From NCBI GenBank assembly GCA_963682175.1, contig OY821771.1:25316201-25380200 (forward strand): a DNA stretch of 64,000 nt, written 5' to 3'. Both the position numbers and the translations under genes were made by a program. The notes under the pieces are model-generated. The model saw only the letters and a list, made by a program, of their open reading frames with translations, was not told the origin of the DNA and made no database searches. The stretch is from Triglochin maritima (Eukaryota; Streptophyta; Magnoliopsida; Alismatales; Juncaginaceae). This document shows, piece by piece, positions 34,037-46,887 of this stretch. Each line of letters opens with the position of its first letter. Within the stretch, counting starts at the first letter, position 1.

Positions 34037-35269
34037 TGATGCATTGCATACATTGCATCATATGTCTTTCATTTAGATCACTTTTATATCAATAAATGCT
34101 ACTAAGGTATGTGTTTAGTCTTATTTACAGAATACAGGGACCTGAATGCAAATTACCTACATCCCGAGCATAAACGCGTGCAAAAGACTCATTTCTATCA
34201 TAAAGACCAAGCTCAAGATTATCGGGTTACGAATGGAAATGTATCCAAGCATAAAAGCATTCAAGTCCTAATTGCAAAAAGAACAAGGACTTAAGCACAA
34301 AAGTAGCCGGGGACTTAATTGCAAAAAAAATCAAGGACCTAATTGCAATTCACGAGTAGCTTTTATTATCTTGGAGAAAATCTAAAGAAAAATCAATGTG
34401 AATCTCCAAATATATGAAGGAAATAATTCGGAGCTCAAGAGAACGGAAAGAAATCATCCAGACGCATAAAGGAGGATCAAATCATACCATAAACACTCAG
34501 CAAAAATCCGGATTTAATCTGACATGATTATACGGCGTTTTCGCGGCACAACACCTACAATCTGCGGCGATTTCGCCGCCCCCTTAGTGATCCGTGTGCT
34601 CCAATTTTGTCCAATCGTGTCTGGACACGTGTACTCTCCAATTCTATACTTAGGTCTCTTGTAACAACTATAAATAGCCCCGAGAACGATGTTAGAAGGG
34701 TCCTTAGTCTTTGGTTGTAGTTTTTATTCTTAATCTTAGTTTTGTATTCTTCTTTTCATTAATAAAATTCTGTCTTTTATTTCTTACTTTTAGTTTTCTT
34801 TTGTAATGTCTCAAGGACCCCTTCTTCCTCCCTCTATGAGTTTCTAACTCCTTCCAAAGGGTGGAGATGACGGATTTAGGGTGAAGAGAAGATGAATGAA
34901 TGTTATTATTTTAATTTCGTGTTAGTATATTTTGATTACTTAAGTTTATGTTAAATCATTTATCATGTAATGCTTTATAACTAATATGATTTATTATAAG
35001 TTTCTGAATTCTCTAATCTAAACCCTAAATCTAAACCTCCACCCAACGGAATTCACTTCTTTGTTCTTGTTTTTAGTTTTAATTGTTCTTGTTTCTTGCT
35101 TTAGATAATTAAAAATCAAAAATCTCAAAACCAACTTATTTCTTCTCTCCTTCTTTCCCCCAATCGAAATCACACTAATAACAAATCTCTCCCTCCTTGT
35201 GTTCGACCCGTATTTGCCACGTCTTCATTGACGCCGTGCACTTGCGGTATAAATTTAATTCTCTCATCA
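34037..35269 (+). mobile_element. Solo OTA-type LTR (1233 bp) with TSD GTTGT
   Basis: Starts TGATGCATTGC and ends TTAATTCTCTCATCA, flanked by GTTGT at 34032-34036 and 35270-35274. It is a divergent OTA subfamily: TATAAATA at 34669-34676, AATAAA at 34761-34766, and the conserved 3' words GTTCGACCCGTATTTGCCACG and GCACTTGCGG. In place of the AATT palindrome it has a GCGGCGATTTCGCCGC hairpin at 34564-34579. Removing it restores the copia RT frame across ISPVV-MFKSIRI. Confidence 0.95.
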
Positions 35270-35405
35270 GTTGTCATGTTCAAGTCTATTCGGATTATGC
35301 TCGTTATTGCCGTATTTCATGATTATGAGATATGACAAATGGATATCAAAACAGTGTTCCTTGATGGGAACTTGGAGGAGGAAGTGTACATGGTACAACC
35401 TCAAT
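35270..35405 (+). pseudogene. copia RT middle fragment
   Basis: Continues RT after the solo LTR: MFKSIRIMLVIAVFHDYEI, a TGA where Trp is expected, QMDIKTVFLDGNLEEEVYM and VQPQ. It then meets the reversed OTA leader. Some 50-60 residues that normally follow in copia RT are missing before 37852. Confidence 0.87.
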
Positions 35406-37851
35406 CTAGCAAGCACGACTCAAACAATGTAAGGCAATGGGTCTTTAGGCTAGACGACGCCTAACTTCAAGGTCACTAGCCTCGGCACGCCTCACCTCCC
35501 TACAACAAAGATCACAATGCCCAGCAAGTGATACCAGATCCGGAGATCCAGTACCTCCTACTATCGACCAGGTAGGCAACGTCGATCAGGCCATGACGGT
35601 CTCAACTAGATTACTCTCCTAGTGCGTACGCAATCCTTAGGGTCAATGTCTACTTGCTTTTAGAATTAAGGCTTTGATTAAGAGATATTTTTGGGGCCAA
35701 GGAAAGGGTGATGAAATCCCCCACCTTATCTTGTATGGGGCAGCCCCTCCTTAGTAGCGTTTTGATCCTAAATCTAGCAATCAACACTCCAATCAAACGC
35801 TCAACTCACTCTTGTCCCGATGCACCTTACTAACTCATGCATGAACAAAACATGCATGAATGAGAGATATGGGTGTACATACCTCACGCCAGCAATTAGC
35901 AACAAATCGTAAAGCAAAGAAAAGACAAATGCATGCAAGGTCGACAAATGATGCATGACCTAGATGGCAAGAAGTCTAATCTTTTGCTTTGAGTTTTATG
36001 GTCCAAGTTGATTAAAGGGGATTGATTTTTAATCTGGAAGCAAACTAGAAGTCACAACATGCAAAATAGTGCTCCCAGATAACTTCAATGAACAAAACAA
36101 CAACCAGAACAAAATTGAGAGAGATTGAGGCTCACCAGGCCGCCAATTGGCGGTCACTTTTGGGTCTCTCGCTCTGAAATTCCTTCAGTCGCTTCCCCTT
36201 GTTCCTCAGAATGCCTGAAACACACAAAAACAAAAAACAAAAAATTAAAACCACTTGAATCGTCCAAACCAAAGTCTGGACAGAGCACCTCCCCGGCAAC
36301 GGTGCCAAAAACTTAATTGAACGTTTTAAAATAACCGCAAGTGCATGACCGCGTTGAAGCGGTGGCAAATACGAGTCGATCCACAGGGAGGTGTGTCGAC
36401 TTTTGGTTTGTGCGAAGGCGACTGGGAATGAAATGAGAGAAAGGTTGGTTACACTAAACTACACTAAAATGCAAAAGGAAATGGAAGATAAGCAATAAAA
36501 CTAAACCCCAAAGGGGGTCGAGAAATAATGTGAATATAAAGATGTGTGTGTGTGTGTGTGTTCAATTATGCTCATCACAACATGTAGTGCATGAAATCAT
36601 AAAAGTAAATCCAACTTTGCCTCCACATAAAATAAGATCATATCATTAAAACATACAAGACAATAATTGGAATGAAGCTAAATGAACTCATGTGTAAAGA
36701 CTAGACCCTATTATGCCTCCACATGAAATAAGATAACCCAATATCATTAAAACATACAAGATATTAAGCAAGGTAAAGGCAACAAGAGTACTTAAACTAC
36801 AAATTGTGTTTCCAATATTAATTCCATCCATATCCTCGCCTTATCATTCCCCATAAAATGGGTCCACTAATCTAAGCATAAGCTAAGCTTCATTCAATAG
36901 CATTAGCATATCAAAGATAAGAGTGAAATCCCATTATATGGTTATGAAAATCATATAAGGCTCAAGGGATTAAGATGACACACACCTAATACACTACATG
37001 GTCATATCACATATTTCTCCACCCCCCAAATGGGGATGAATCTACTCACTACTCATTACACTAACTACATTAACAAAATGAAACATTATACTGAAAGTAA
37101 ATTTGATTAAGCAAGAAAGGAATATTAAAGAAACTAATTGAAAAGAACATAAAACTAAAGAAACATGCAAAAATTAAAAGGCAAGATTTAAAGAAACTAA
37201 GAACAATTATTTTATTAACAATGACTCACATTGAAGGTAGCATTCTTCTCCACCTTGAGTTTTGCTTCAAGGATTACTCCAAGTAGAGAGAATGCCACCA
37301 AGCAATGGGTAGTTTACAAGAGAAGGTGAAGAGTTCTATTTATAGCCATAGAAAAATATAATCCGGGACAATCCCCCGGTATGGGACTAAACAAATACCA
37401 GAAATAGAATAAACACACTCTAATACACATACCCACCAAAGCTTAGTGGATTCGGAGCCAAACAAACCGCCAATTGGTGGTCTATCGGGTCTGGATCCGT
37501 CTGGAATTCGTTGTGGGCTTTTCTGGATGTCTTTGTTGGTCTTTGATGCATATACTTCGTTTATTGGAGCTCCGACCCGAATCGAATTGCCAAAATACTC
37601 CCCATGATGGTGTGGAGTTTTCTATTTTGCTCTTTGGTCCTTCGGTCTTACGTTCAAGTCCTTCTCCCTTGCATCTTAGTCCCCAGGTCTCACAACTCAG
37701 TCATTTTTCCCTGCTCTTGGGTCCTTTTATGCTTCATCTCTTCAAACCTATTTATTTCTGAAATTCAAACATAAAACTCGTCACGTAGCATTGCTTAGGT
37801 GTAAGATAGTGGATATAAGATACAAATATAAGCATGAAATGATGTCAATCA
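35406..37851 (-). mobile_element. Truncated OTA element, reverse: 5' LTR, PBS and leader
   Basis: Read on the minus strand: LTR 37851 to 36314 (1538 bp; starts TGATTGACATC, ends CGTTCAATTA), PBS 36307 to 36290 (TGGCACCGTTGCCGGGGA, the best tRNA-Asp match in the window), then leader to about 35406, parallel to 23769-24670. No gag is left. The LTR has a TATA box at 37337-37344, a palindrome at 37465-37482 and a (TG)n run near 36544. The leader palindrome is at 36138-36155. The outer LTR end abuts copia RT directly; the inner end is truncated, so no TSD. Confidence 0.9.
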
Positions 37852-38890
37852 AATATACAAGAAGTTTAGTGGGATCCACATAGTGTTCTTGATCTTATAC
37901 GTCGATGACATACTCATGGAAAATCATATACCTTTCCTTGAGAATTTGAGAAGTTCATTGAAATCTGCATTTTCAATGAAAGACATGGGTGAGGCTCCAT
38001 ACATCTTGGGAATCAAGATATATAGAGATAAATCTTGAAGACGCATTGGCCTAAGTCAACGTGCGTACATTGATAAGATCTTGGAAATGTTCAACATGAA
38101 GAACTCCAAAAAGGGCAATGTGTCAATGAGTATGGATGTGCAACTCTAGAAGTCTCAACGTGCTGAATCATGTAAAGACTTGGAGTACATGAAAGATATT
38201 CCTTATGCTTCTGTAATAGGATCAATCATGTACGCGATGACTTGCACAAGACCCAATGTCTCGTATGCTCTAAGCGTGACAAGTCGTCACCAATCCAACG
38301 CAGGTCCTGAGCATAAGACTGCGGTCAAGAATATTCTGATGTACCTTAACTGGACCAAAGATAAGTTTCTTGTTTATGGAGTACAAAGGGAGCTTATAGC
38401 GGAAGGTTATTCGGATGCGAGTTTCATGAGTGATCCCGACAATTGGAAGTCTCAATCAAGATATGTCTACCTTTTGAATGGTGGAGGCATGAGTTGGCGT
38501 AGTTCGAAGCAAACCACTACGGCCGACTCAACCACCGCTTCCGAAGTTATGGCTATCGCTGAAGCGAGCAAGGCAGGAGTGTGGATTAAGAAGTTACTTA
38601 AAGAGCTTGGAGTACTTCCCTGGAGCAAGGGACCAATAGAGCTTTTTTGCGACAATAGTGCATCTATCTCGCAAATCAAGGATCCTAAATCCCATCACAA
38701 GGTGAAGTACATGGATCGCAAGTACTTTGTCACACGTGACGTCATCGACGAAGGCAAAATAAATTTGTTATGGGTGAACACAAACAGCAACACAACTGAT
38801 CTATTCACCAAACCCTTATCCCAAGCCAAGGGCGAAATGCATTTCGAGTCCATGGGTCTGAGCAACCATGTGGATTGGCTTGTTGAGTGA
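37852..38890 (+). pseudogene. copia RT C-terminal part and RNase H
   Basis: Resumes with the RT catalytic box YVDD (37899-37910) and MKDMGEAPYILGIKIYRDKS, stops near 38036 and 38147, then an open block 38180-38890. This holds the connection (PYASVIGSIMYAMTCTRPNV) and RNase H: YSDASFMSDPDN, TTADSTTASEVMAIAEASKA, FCDNSASISQIKDP, HHKVKYMDRKYF and the end motif TDLFTKPLSQAK. The 236-codon open stretch is the longest surviving piece of this element. Confidence 0.9.
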
Positions 38891-38960
38891 TTTGAGAGGG
38901 TTACCCTAGTTATTATTGTTTTATACATTGAGAATGTATGTGAAAGAAAACTTTTATTAC

Positions 38961-41100
38961 AAGTGGGAGATTGAAAGGAATGTGTTCTAAATTTTTTACT
39001 TTTATATGTGAATTGTTATGAATTGAATGTGCAAGCATTTTGTTCCTTGATTATTGTATTTGTCTTTTGAAAGTGTTAATGAAGATGCTATTGGTCCTTA
39101 GTCGTAGAACTCTAAAAGATAATGGTTTACATAAATCAAAAGTTGTTCACAATCATGGTAATTAACATGGAATATTAATTACCGAGATAAGATTGTTGCG
39201 TTGATCATCGATTATTGTAGTTCTATAAATATTTGACGACATGAGCTTATAAAAGAGGAAAAGATTACTTTTATATATTGAATAAACCCAGTAAGTAAAA
39301 CATTATGCAATTGTGTTGTGTAATTAATGTTTTCACTGTGTGTTGGATCCTAAGATGTGAGACTTATATATTTTCACATAAGGAGTGTTTAATTTGATTA
39401 TTGACAAAAGCTATCAATGACTATAGTGATAAAGAAGATAGTTGGTTGAACGTGACTTATGTTGGAAATGATAGCTAGTCAAAATATTATCATTGCCCTT
39501 CTTAATTGAGTGATGATATTACTGGGCCCCTTGATAAAGCAAAATTATAATATGCACAATGTGACTTGAGAAAGTTACATACTTATAATTAGCTTAAAGA
39601 GATCAAGAAATGAATATAATACAAATGTGACACATTTCTACTTTGTATATATTCTTAATATCACGAGGCAAGGGATAGACACAAGTGGTGCACTTACATC
39701 ACTAAATGGATCGTGTCTAGTTCAAGTGGAACAAGACATCTATGCTAATTGGGTAACTATAATGTGTAGCTAGATACCGCTTATAGTTTGAGATATTGAG
39801 TGTTTAATATCGCTGTTAATTTTGCTTAGATCCTCCTATAGGTCACACCACAAAACTGGGAAACAAGAAGCTTGATTTTGAGTTCATATGATGTATCGGG
39901 TTTCATATGAAAAAGGACACATGTGGTGAATCAATAAAATCAATATGTCACGAAAATTGCCATAATTAGAATCATGAATAAATTCATATAAGATGTATAT
40001 ATTATAGGGTGTAATAATTTAACATTACATAGGATAATGTATTACATGAGATATGAATTTGCTAATACCCCGAAAGATCAAATTTTGATGGAAATGAATC
40101 CAAATTTGATAAAGACAAAAATCAGACAAAACAGTCGAACGTTTTTTGGAGACCGGTCGACCTTAAATTCATAGTAGCTATTGAAAGTGTGAATGATCGA
40201 CCGGATGGATGTGTTTCGCGACCGACAACTTCCAGTAGCTTCCGCGAGCTTGTATTGGTAGTGACCGGTCGACTGGAATAGGGTCGTGGTTCGACCGAAA
40301 TATTCCAGGAGATTCCGTGGATTTATCTTGGTAGTGATCGGTCGACCGACTTATGACACAGTCCGACCGAAAATTTCCAATAGACGATTCTTGCGTTGAA
40401 TCGGTCTACCATTTATGTGTTTTGTTCGACCAAAAAATCACAATAGCTTTGGGTGCGTGTGATGGGTCGACCGAAGGATTTCATGGTCCAACCAAAATCG
40501 AGTTTAACTATCAATCGGTCGACCGGTTAGTTTATTCCAGTCGACTGTTTTATACGGTTTTGCCTGAATTATTAAGAGAATGATTCAAATCATGGGCTGG
40601 ATTAATTCTAGACTTGGTCCAACGGTTTTGAGGATGATTATTGGCAAATTGTGATTGGTTTTAGGGAGAGAAAAATAAGAGATCATGGCTAGAGAATAGT
40701 TCATGATATGGGTGATTTGTGAGGCTATAAATAGATCCTCTCACCTACTTGTTTCTATATATGTGTTAATGCAAATTCACTCTCTCCCTAATATCTCCAC
40801 TAATCATCACGAAATTCTCTTAATTAGTCAGAGCTTTTGGAGATCAAATCTCGAGAAGCTTTAGAGGGGTTATTAGCTATATTCTAAGCTTAATTGAAGA
40901 TTTATTGACTAACTCATTTCTCTTTAATCTTGTTTAGAGTTCGGTGAACACTTGGAGGCGAATCGGCGGGCGATTCGACGGGCAACGAAACTCCGGATCT
41001 TCAAAAACGTTTTAGAGAATCTTTGTGTATGATCCTCTCCTGTTTGTTTGTTTTAATATATGTAGGTTTGCATGATATTAGAATAAATACAAAACAATGT
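38961..41100 (+). mobile_element. Copia polypurine tract and 3' LTR
   Basis: Polypurine tract AAGTGGGAGA (38961-38970), LTR start TGAAAGGAATGTG at 38972. It contains a GTCGAC-box island (40140-40560, about six doublets, 20-22 bp), then TATAAATA at 40726-40733 and a downstream segment to about 41100. The 3' end cannot be fixed because no 5' LTR or PBS is available; a plausible end is …AAAACA near 41095. Confidence 0.82.
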
Positions 41101-41164
41101 ACATAAAATTGCTGAAAATATGAAATCGATCATCTATGCTTGTATTAAAATTTTAAAATATACA

Positions 41165-41981
41165 CATATAGTCGACCGTTTATGTAACGGTAGTCCGAAA
41201 CAAAAATGGTACGGTTGACCAAATATACTTCAGATCACCGTTCACCATCTTCCAGTAACTATTTCCAATGTAGCTCTATTTAAGTTCGGTTAACCGAATT
41301 CCTTTCGGTTCACCATTACAAGGTGGACAGTAAGATTGTTTGGGCCCAGATTACTAAAGTTCGGTTGACCGTGTATACTTCGGTAGACCAAAGTTAGCGT
41401 AGGTTTTGCGCTGACAGTTTAGGCTCAGATAGTCGTTGGGTACAACGGTCAAGTGTCATGTGTAAATAGCCTTTAGGCACCTAAAGCCAAGAAGAACTTG
41501 GTTGACCGATAAGCATTCGGTCGTCTGAAAAAGGTAGAGTCAATTAGACTCTAAGACTCGATTCGAATGTGACTGTTGAAGCAAGGTCCAAAAGTCGGTC
41601 CAAGGCTATTTGGTCGACCGAAGGTGGCTCGGTGGACCGAACAGGAAAGGCTTCGGTTGACCGGGAAGGGTTCGGTTTACCGAATCTTGATGGGACAGAA
41701 TCCTATTTCTTAAGTTTACATTAAACTTGATGGACTCAATTAATACAAAATTACATCTCTTGGTCTAAAACTTTGATTACAACTCTTGAATTTTGATGTC
41801 TTTGTCTCAATGCTCCTTTTCTTGATGATCTTGATCAACCTATTAAGATGATTACAAGTATACACATATCTATACAATGCAAGTAATCGTGTTTTGCTAA
41901 CTTTGATTGATTAGGTTGATTGATTAAGATTAGTTTGATTAATCATCAAAATTAATATAGATTAAGGCCAAAAAGCCAATA
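41165..41981 (-). mobile_element. SIRE-like copia LTR fragment, reverse
   Basis: On the minus strand it starts TATTGGCTTTTTGGCCTTAATC at 41981 (compare 44824 and 60425), then GGTTGATCAAGATCATCAAG and GATGTAATTTTGTATT. It enters a GTCGAC-type island (41165-41690) in which many boxes have drifted to GGTTGACC or GGTAGACC. Cut before its TATA box. Confidence 0.8.
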
Positions 41982-42004
41982 GTTTAGCCTTAGTTCTTTT
42001 GTTT

Positions 42005-44299
42005 TGATATACCATACGATAATTAGTGAGTACACCCATTTCCATAAGGGGGTGGAGAGGAATGTATTGTCATGTATGTGTGAATGTGTGTTGATTGATC
42101 GTTTTATATTTAAACCGCAAGTGCACGACCGCGTTGAAGTGGTGGCAAATACGGGTCGTCCACTGGGAGGTGTGTCGACAATTGGTTTGTTCGAAGGCGA
42201 GTGGTAGAAGAAGGAGAGAAATGTTGATTACACTAAACTACACTAAGATGCAAAAGGAAATGAAGATAAGTAATAAAACTAAACCCCGTAGGGGGTTGAG
42301 AAATAATGTGAATATAAAGAGGTGTGTGTGTGTTCAATTAAGCTCCTCACAACATGTGGTGCATGAAATCATAAAACTACATCCAACTTTGCCTACACAT
42401 GAATTAAGATAAGACTACATCATTAAAACATACAAGACAATAATTGGAATGAAGCTAAATGAACTCAAGTATAAAGACTAGACCCTACTATGCCTCCACA
42501 TGAATTAAGATAAGACTACATCATTAAAACATACAAGACATTAGCTAAGGTAAAGGCAACAAGAGCACATACACTACAATTTGTGTTTCCATTATTAACT
42601 TCATCCATATCCTAACCTTATCATTCCCCATAAAATAGGTCCACTAATCAAAGCATAAGCTAAGCTTCATTCAAGAGCATTAGCATATCAAAGATAAGAG
42701 TGAAAACCCATTAGATGGTTATGGAAATCATATAAAGCTCAAGGGATATAGATAACACACACTTAATACACTACATGATTATATCACATATTTCTCCACC
42801 CCCCCAAATGGGGATGGAACTACTCACTACTCATTACACTAACTATATTAACTAAAGAAAGCATAATACTGAAATGAAAGTTGACTAAGTAAGCAAGAAG
42901 TATTAAAGAAGCTTAAAAGAAAATGAAAGACTAAACAAACATGCACAAATTAAAAGACAAGATAAAAAGAAACTGGAAGAATTATTTTATTAACAAATGA
43001 CTCACATTGAAGGTAGCATTCATCTCCACCCTGAGTTTTTGCTTCAAGGCTCACTCCTTAGTAGAGAGAATGCCACCAAGCAATGGGTTGGTTACAATGG
43101 AAGGTGAAGAGTTCTATTTATAAGCATGGAAAAAGCTAATCGGGGACAATCCCCCGATGTGGGACTAAATCAATACCAAAAATAGCCTAAACGAACATTA
43201 ATACAAGTCCAGGAGAAATTTGGGCGGATCCTGAGTAATATGGACCGCCAATTGGCGGTCCAAAAACTTCGGATCGCGTTGGAGTTTGTTGTGGGATTTC
43301 ATTCTGGTATTGTTGGTCTTTGATGCGGTTACTTGACTTGTTTGAGCTCTGACCCGAATCGAATTGGTAAAATACTCCCCATGATGGTGTGGAGTATTCT
43401 GTTTTGCTCTTAGGTCCTTCTGTCTTACATTCAGGTCCTTCTCCGTTGCATCTTAGTCCCCAGATCTCACAATTCAGTCCTTTTTCCCAGCTTTTGGGTC
43501 CTTTTATGCTTCATCTCTTCAAACCTATTTATTCCTGAAAACTAAACATAAAACTCGTAACATAGCATTGTTTAGGTGAAAGATAATCGATATAAGATAC
43601 AAATATAAACATGAAATGATGCCAATCATGTGTTCTTATTCTGGATCATGATGTTTAATGTCATTTCCATGTTCATTTTGATGGTTTACTCCTAATTCCT
43701 TTGATATTTTAATTGTCACACTAGATACTTAGCATATGCTATGGTTTAAAGGTCTTCCTACTTCATGATGAATATGAATATGAAGAATAGATTTAGGTGG
43801 GTATATAAGATGACATCCATACGATGTGGATGCATGTTTGATTATATTATGCATAAGTATTGATTCATGTCTTGTTTGCCTTAATGAATTGTGATAATCT
43901 TAGATTATGTTGAGATATAATTAGGAATAAATGTTAGTGTGGATGTACATGTTTTACATTCCATTCGGTGTTGTTAATGGGTATTTGGGGGTATGATAGG
44001 CATCCCTCATTAATATTCATTAATGCAACACATGTCACATTTTAGCTTAATTCACACACTAATCAGACATCATGACACGCATGCATACCCTTCTCCCTCC
44101 TAAGGGTTTAGCTATCATTAGTTTACTTCTTAACATGCATTCTAGTCGTACTTAGTGTGATTAATCATTCATTCTTCCTTCTCTTCTCCCATTTGAGTTT
44201 GGTTTGAATGCCAATACCGTGCAAAGTCCATAAGGTATGACCAGTACTTCACCAACTACAATGCGGCCATGTACTTGTAGTTAAAACTCTCAATAGGTT
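42005..44299 (+). mobile_element. Old OTA-like LTR fragment hosting a solo LTR
   Basis: The left piece 42005-42086 resembles the middle of OTA LTRs (AGTGAGTACACCCATTTCC, GGGGGTGGAGAGG). The right piece from 43634 ends AAACTCTCAATA, followed by TTTTTGGCACTGTGACA (about 44301-44317), a decayed tRNA-Asp-type PBS. The two are joined if the solo LTR 42092-43628 and one TGTGT are removed. Strongly diverged; the assignment rests on order and short words. Confidence 0.55.
42092..43628 (-). mobile_element. Solo OTA LTR (1537 bp) with TSD TGTGT
   Basis: Minus-strand LTR flanked by TGTGT at 42087-42091 and 43629-43633. It starts (minus) TGATTGGCATCATTTCATG and ends …CGATCAATCA. TATA box at 43115-43122 and a perfect 20-bp palindrome GGACCGCCAATTGGCGGTCC at 43242-43261. 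Confidence 0.95.
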
Positions 44300-45002
44300 T
44301 TTGGCACTGTGACATTTGATTAGCTGCCATTGCCATTTAAATCATTTCTGTGCGATTTTTAATTTCTGTGTTTTTTATGATGGCATAAAGGGGATTGTAG
44401 TGGACAGGGGACAATGTTAGGATCGATGTCTCTACACTAATAATTTTTTGATCTAAAAGAGAAGTTGTAGAGACAAGCAAACTACAATGGAACCAGAGAT
44501 TCTTATAGAGCTTCGGCACACCAACTCGGTCATAATCATCTTTCGCATGCCCCATGTGAACCCACAAGCCCCACTCACGTCCTCACTAGTCTGATCTTCA
44601 TTTTGGACTGCGGTCAAGCCTTTACAAAGGAAGCTCGCGAACAATTTTGGTCGAACTTGGTTCTCCTGTCACAACTCGAAAGGGTAGCGTCCTCCCAAAG
44701 CATTACACCCTTGATTCTAATGCAAGTATATAATGTCTATCAGTGTTTGTATTTGATTGATGTCAAAAAGGGGAGAATGATAAGAGATTCATTTGAGTTT
44801 AAAATTGATTCATACTTTGCATATTGTTGGCTTTTAGGCCTTAATCTTCGTTAACTTTGATGATTAATAAAACTAATCTTAATAAGTCAACCGGGTCAAT
44901 CAAAGTGGACAAAGATATTTATATGCATTGCATATATACGTGTATGAGTCCAAATCACTTACTAGGTTGATCAAGATTATCAAGAGAAGAAGTGATTGGC
45001 TA
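44300..45002 (+). mobile_element. SIRE-like 3' end: polypurine tract and LTR start
   Basis: 44320-44760 has no recognised feature. TGATGTCAAAAAGGGGAGAATG (about 44760-44781) matches the SIRE 3' purine tract, and an LTR start TGTTGGCTTTTAGGCC lies at 44824, 45 bp further than usual. The LTR runs only to about 45002 (GGTTGATCAAGATTATCAAG), where a reversed OTA-like LTR takes over. Confidence 0.68.
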
Positions 45003-46566
45003 TGATGTTTAAAACCGTAAGTGCACGATCGTGTTGAAGTGACGACAAGTACGGGTCATGTCCATCAAGAGTGATAATGGGTCGCCATCGACCATACTTG
45101 AGTAGGAGAAAGAAATGAAGACTTAGTGTATCGAAACTAACAAATGCTACGCGAATCGACGAAGGAAACCTAATATGACTAGTCCTGTAGGAGGTGGATA
45201 ATGCATGCAAAAGTGTAGATGTGTGATATGTATGTGTACAATTAAGCTCTAATGCACTAATGACATGCATAACATGGAAATCATATAATGACCACAATCT
45301 TAAGTGTGTCCCACATCGATTAAGATTTACCACCATCATTAAAACATATAAAACACTAATCAAGAGAAGGACAAAGACAACCACATGATAACATGTCAAT
45401 CTTATCTCTTTAATGACATGAAGAACAAAGAAATCCATAATGACCACAACCCCAACTAAGTCTCCACGTCAATTAAGATTTAATACCATCATTAAAACAT
45501 AAAACACATTATTAAAGATAAGGCCAACAATGACACATGCTTCCACATGTCATTTATCTTTTTATCTAACTTTATCTACTTTAATCTTTTCCACGCCTCA
45601 TCATTCCCCATTAAATAAGCCCACTTAACAAACTATGTGCTAAGCATCTATTAGGACCATTAACACATCAAAGACAAGAGTAGACACCCATCAAAATCAC
45701 TATGGAAATCATATGATGCTCCAAGATTAAGATTAAACACACACACACAAACAGGTACATCCACACTTCACATCATCTTCCACCCCCCAATGGGGATGGA
45801 TTACTCAGTAAGCATCTCACGAACAAAGAAAACAACAAAGTAAAAACAACACATGAACAAGTAAAGAAAACTAAATCTAATCAAGAAATAATGTAAATAA
45901 CAACAACCAACGCTTGATTATGAAAGAAGAATACAAAAGTTCTTCTTCGCCACCCACCCACCTCTTAACTACTAATATAGAAAATAAACCTACTCCAATG
46001 GGGGAGAGAAGAGGGAAAAAGACAAATGGAAGGGTTACAAGTTTATTTATAGACAATTAGAAGGACAGGATTAATCTACATGCAATCATACGGTTGTAAA
46101 TCATATGTGCAATCATGCCAGAAATACGGGCGTCCATCACCCAACTAGATCCACTATTGGTGGATTTGGATCCGCTGCTGGTGGATCGTTTGGGTCAAAG
46201 CTGCCCCGAATTTCAACAATAGCTTACATTCACCAATGGAGAACATGAGGTACACCCGGCTCCGTTGGTTCAAGCTCGTGTGGTCTTAATTGTATAATTA
46301 CTCCTCAAGTTCTTGATATTACGAACTTTTGCAACCAAACTATCTTCTTTAGGATCCGGTCCCTTCAGGTTTTCAATTCGGTCCTTCCTAACATGCAATC
46401 AGGTCCTTGGGCATTATAGATTGGTCCAAAATTCTATCAAAACAGTTTTCTTCTTCCATTTGAGTCATTTTTGTCTCATTTCACGTCTATATTACCTAAA
46501 ATCTGAAATAATTGTACGAACAATCCGAGTACCACAAATATAGGGTAAAATAATGGTTATCAACAT
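45003..46566 (-). mobile_element. Divergent OTA-type LTR, reverse
   Basis: Shows the OTA 3' words in reverse (AAACCGTAAGTGCACGATCG, ACGGGTC), CCACCCCCCAATGGGGATGG at 45781, a TATA box at 46044-46051 and a pair of hairpins near 46149-46187. Probable ends are TGATGTTTAAAACC and GGTTATCA. Flanking 5-mers do not match, so I cannot show that it is a solo insertion. Open reading at 44980-45447 is fortuitous. Confidence 0.72.
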
Positions 46567-46887
46567 GAATGCGTTGTGTGATTTGCTTCTAATCAAATAC
46601 CTTCACGCTTATATTTTGTTAGTCCTAAGCAAAACAAAGAAAAATGATATGGGAAATCTTAAATCACTTTTGTAGGAATCATGGTTGCACTTAGCATGTG
46701 CAACAAGTCGTTAAACCCCTTATCGCCTAGAAGGATGCAGATATACCCATAAAATTTGAACATTGATGCATTATTCAACCTAGCACCACAACTCAGTAGA
46801 CCTACTTTTGTCAATTACTGGACACGGTAATCTTATGACCGACTCTATGTTGTATTTCATGTCCACACACTAGGGTCTTTTGACTAC

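Larger units (their letters stand above)
31263..41100 (+). mobile_element. Copia element, split by two OTA insertions
   Basis: Domain order gag, protease, integrase, RT, RNase H is Ty1/copia. A polypurine tract AAGTGGGAGA (38961-38970) and a 3' LTR from 38972 close it; the 5' LTR is absent. RT is interrupted twice: by a clean solo LTR (34037-35269) and by a truncated reverse OTA element (35406-37851), whose insertion or later loss removed part of RT. Coding parts also carry stops and frame slips. Confidence 0.9.

Noticed and set aside
44980..45447. 155-codon minus-strand open frame, apparently membrane-like
   Set aside because: It lies inside the divergent OTA LTR and has no homologous frame in other LTR copies.
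45003..46566. Calling this a TSD-supported solo LTR
   Set aside because: Flanking 5-mers do not match in any register tried, and the two flanks belong to different elements.
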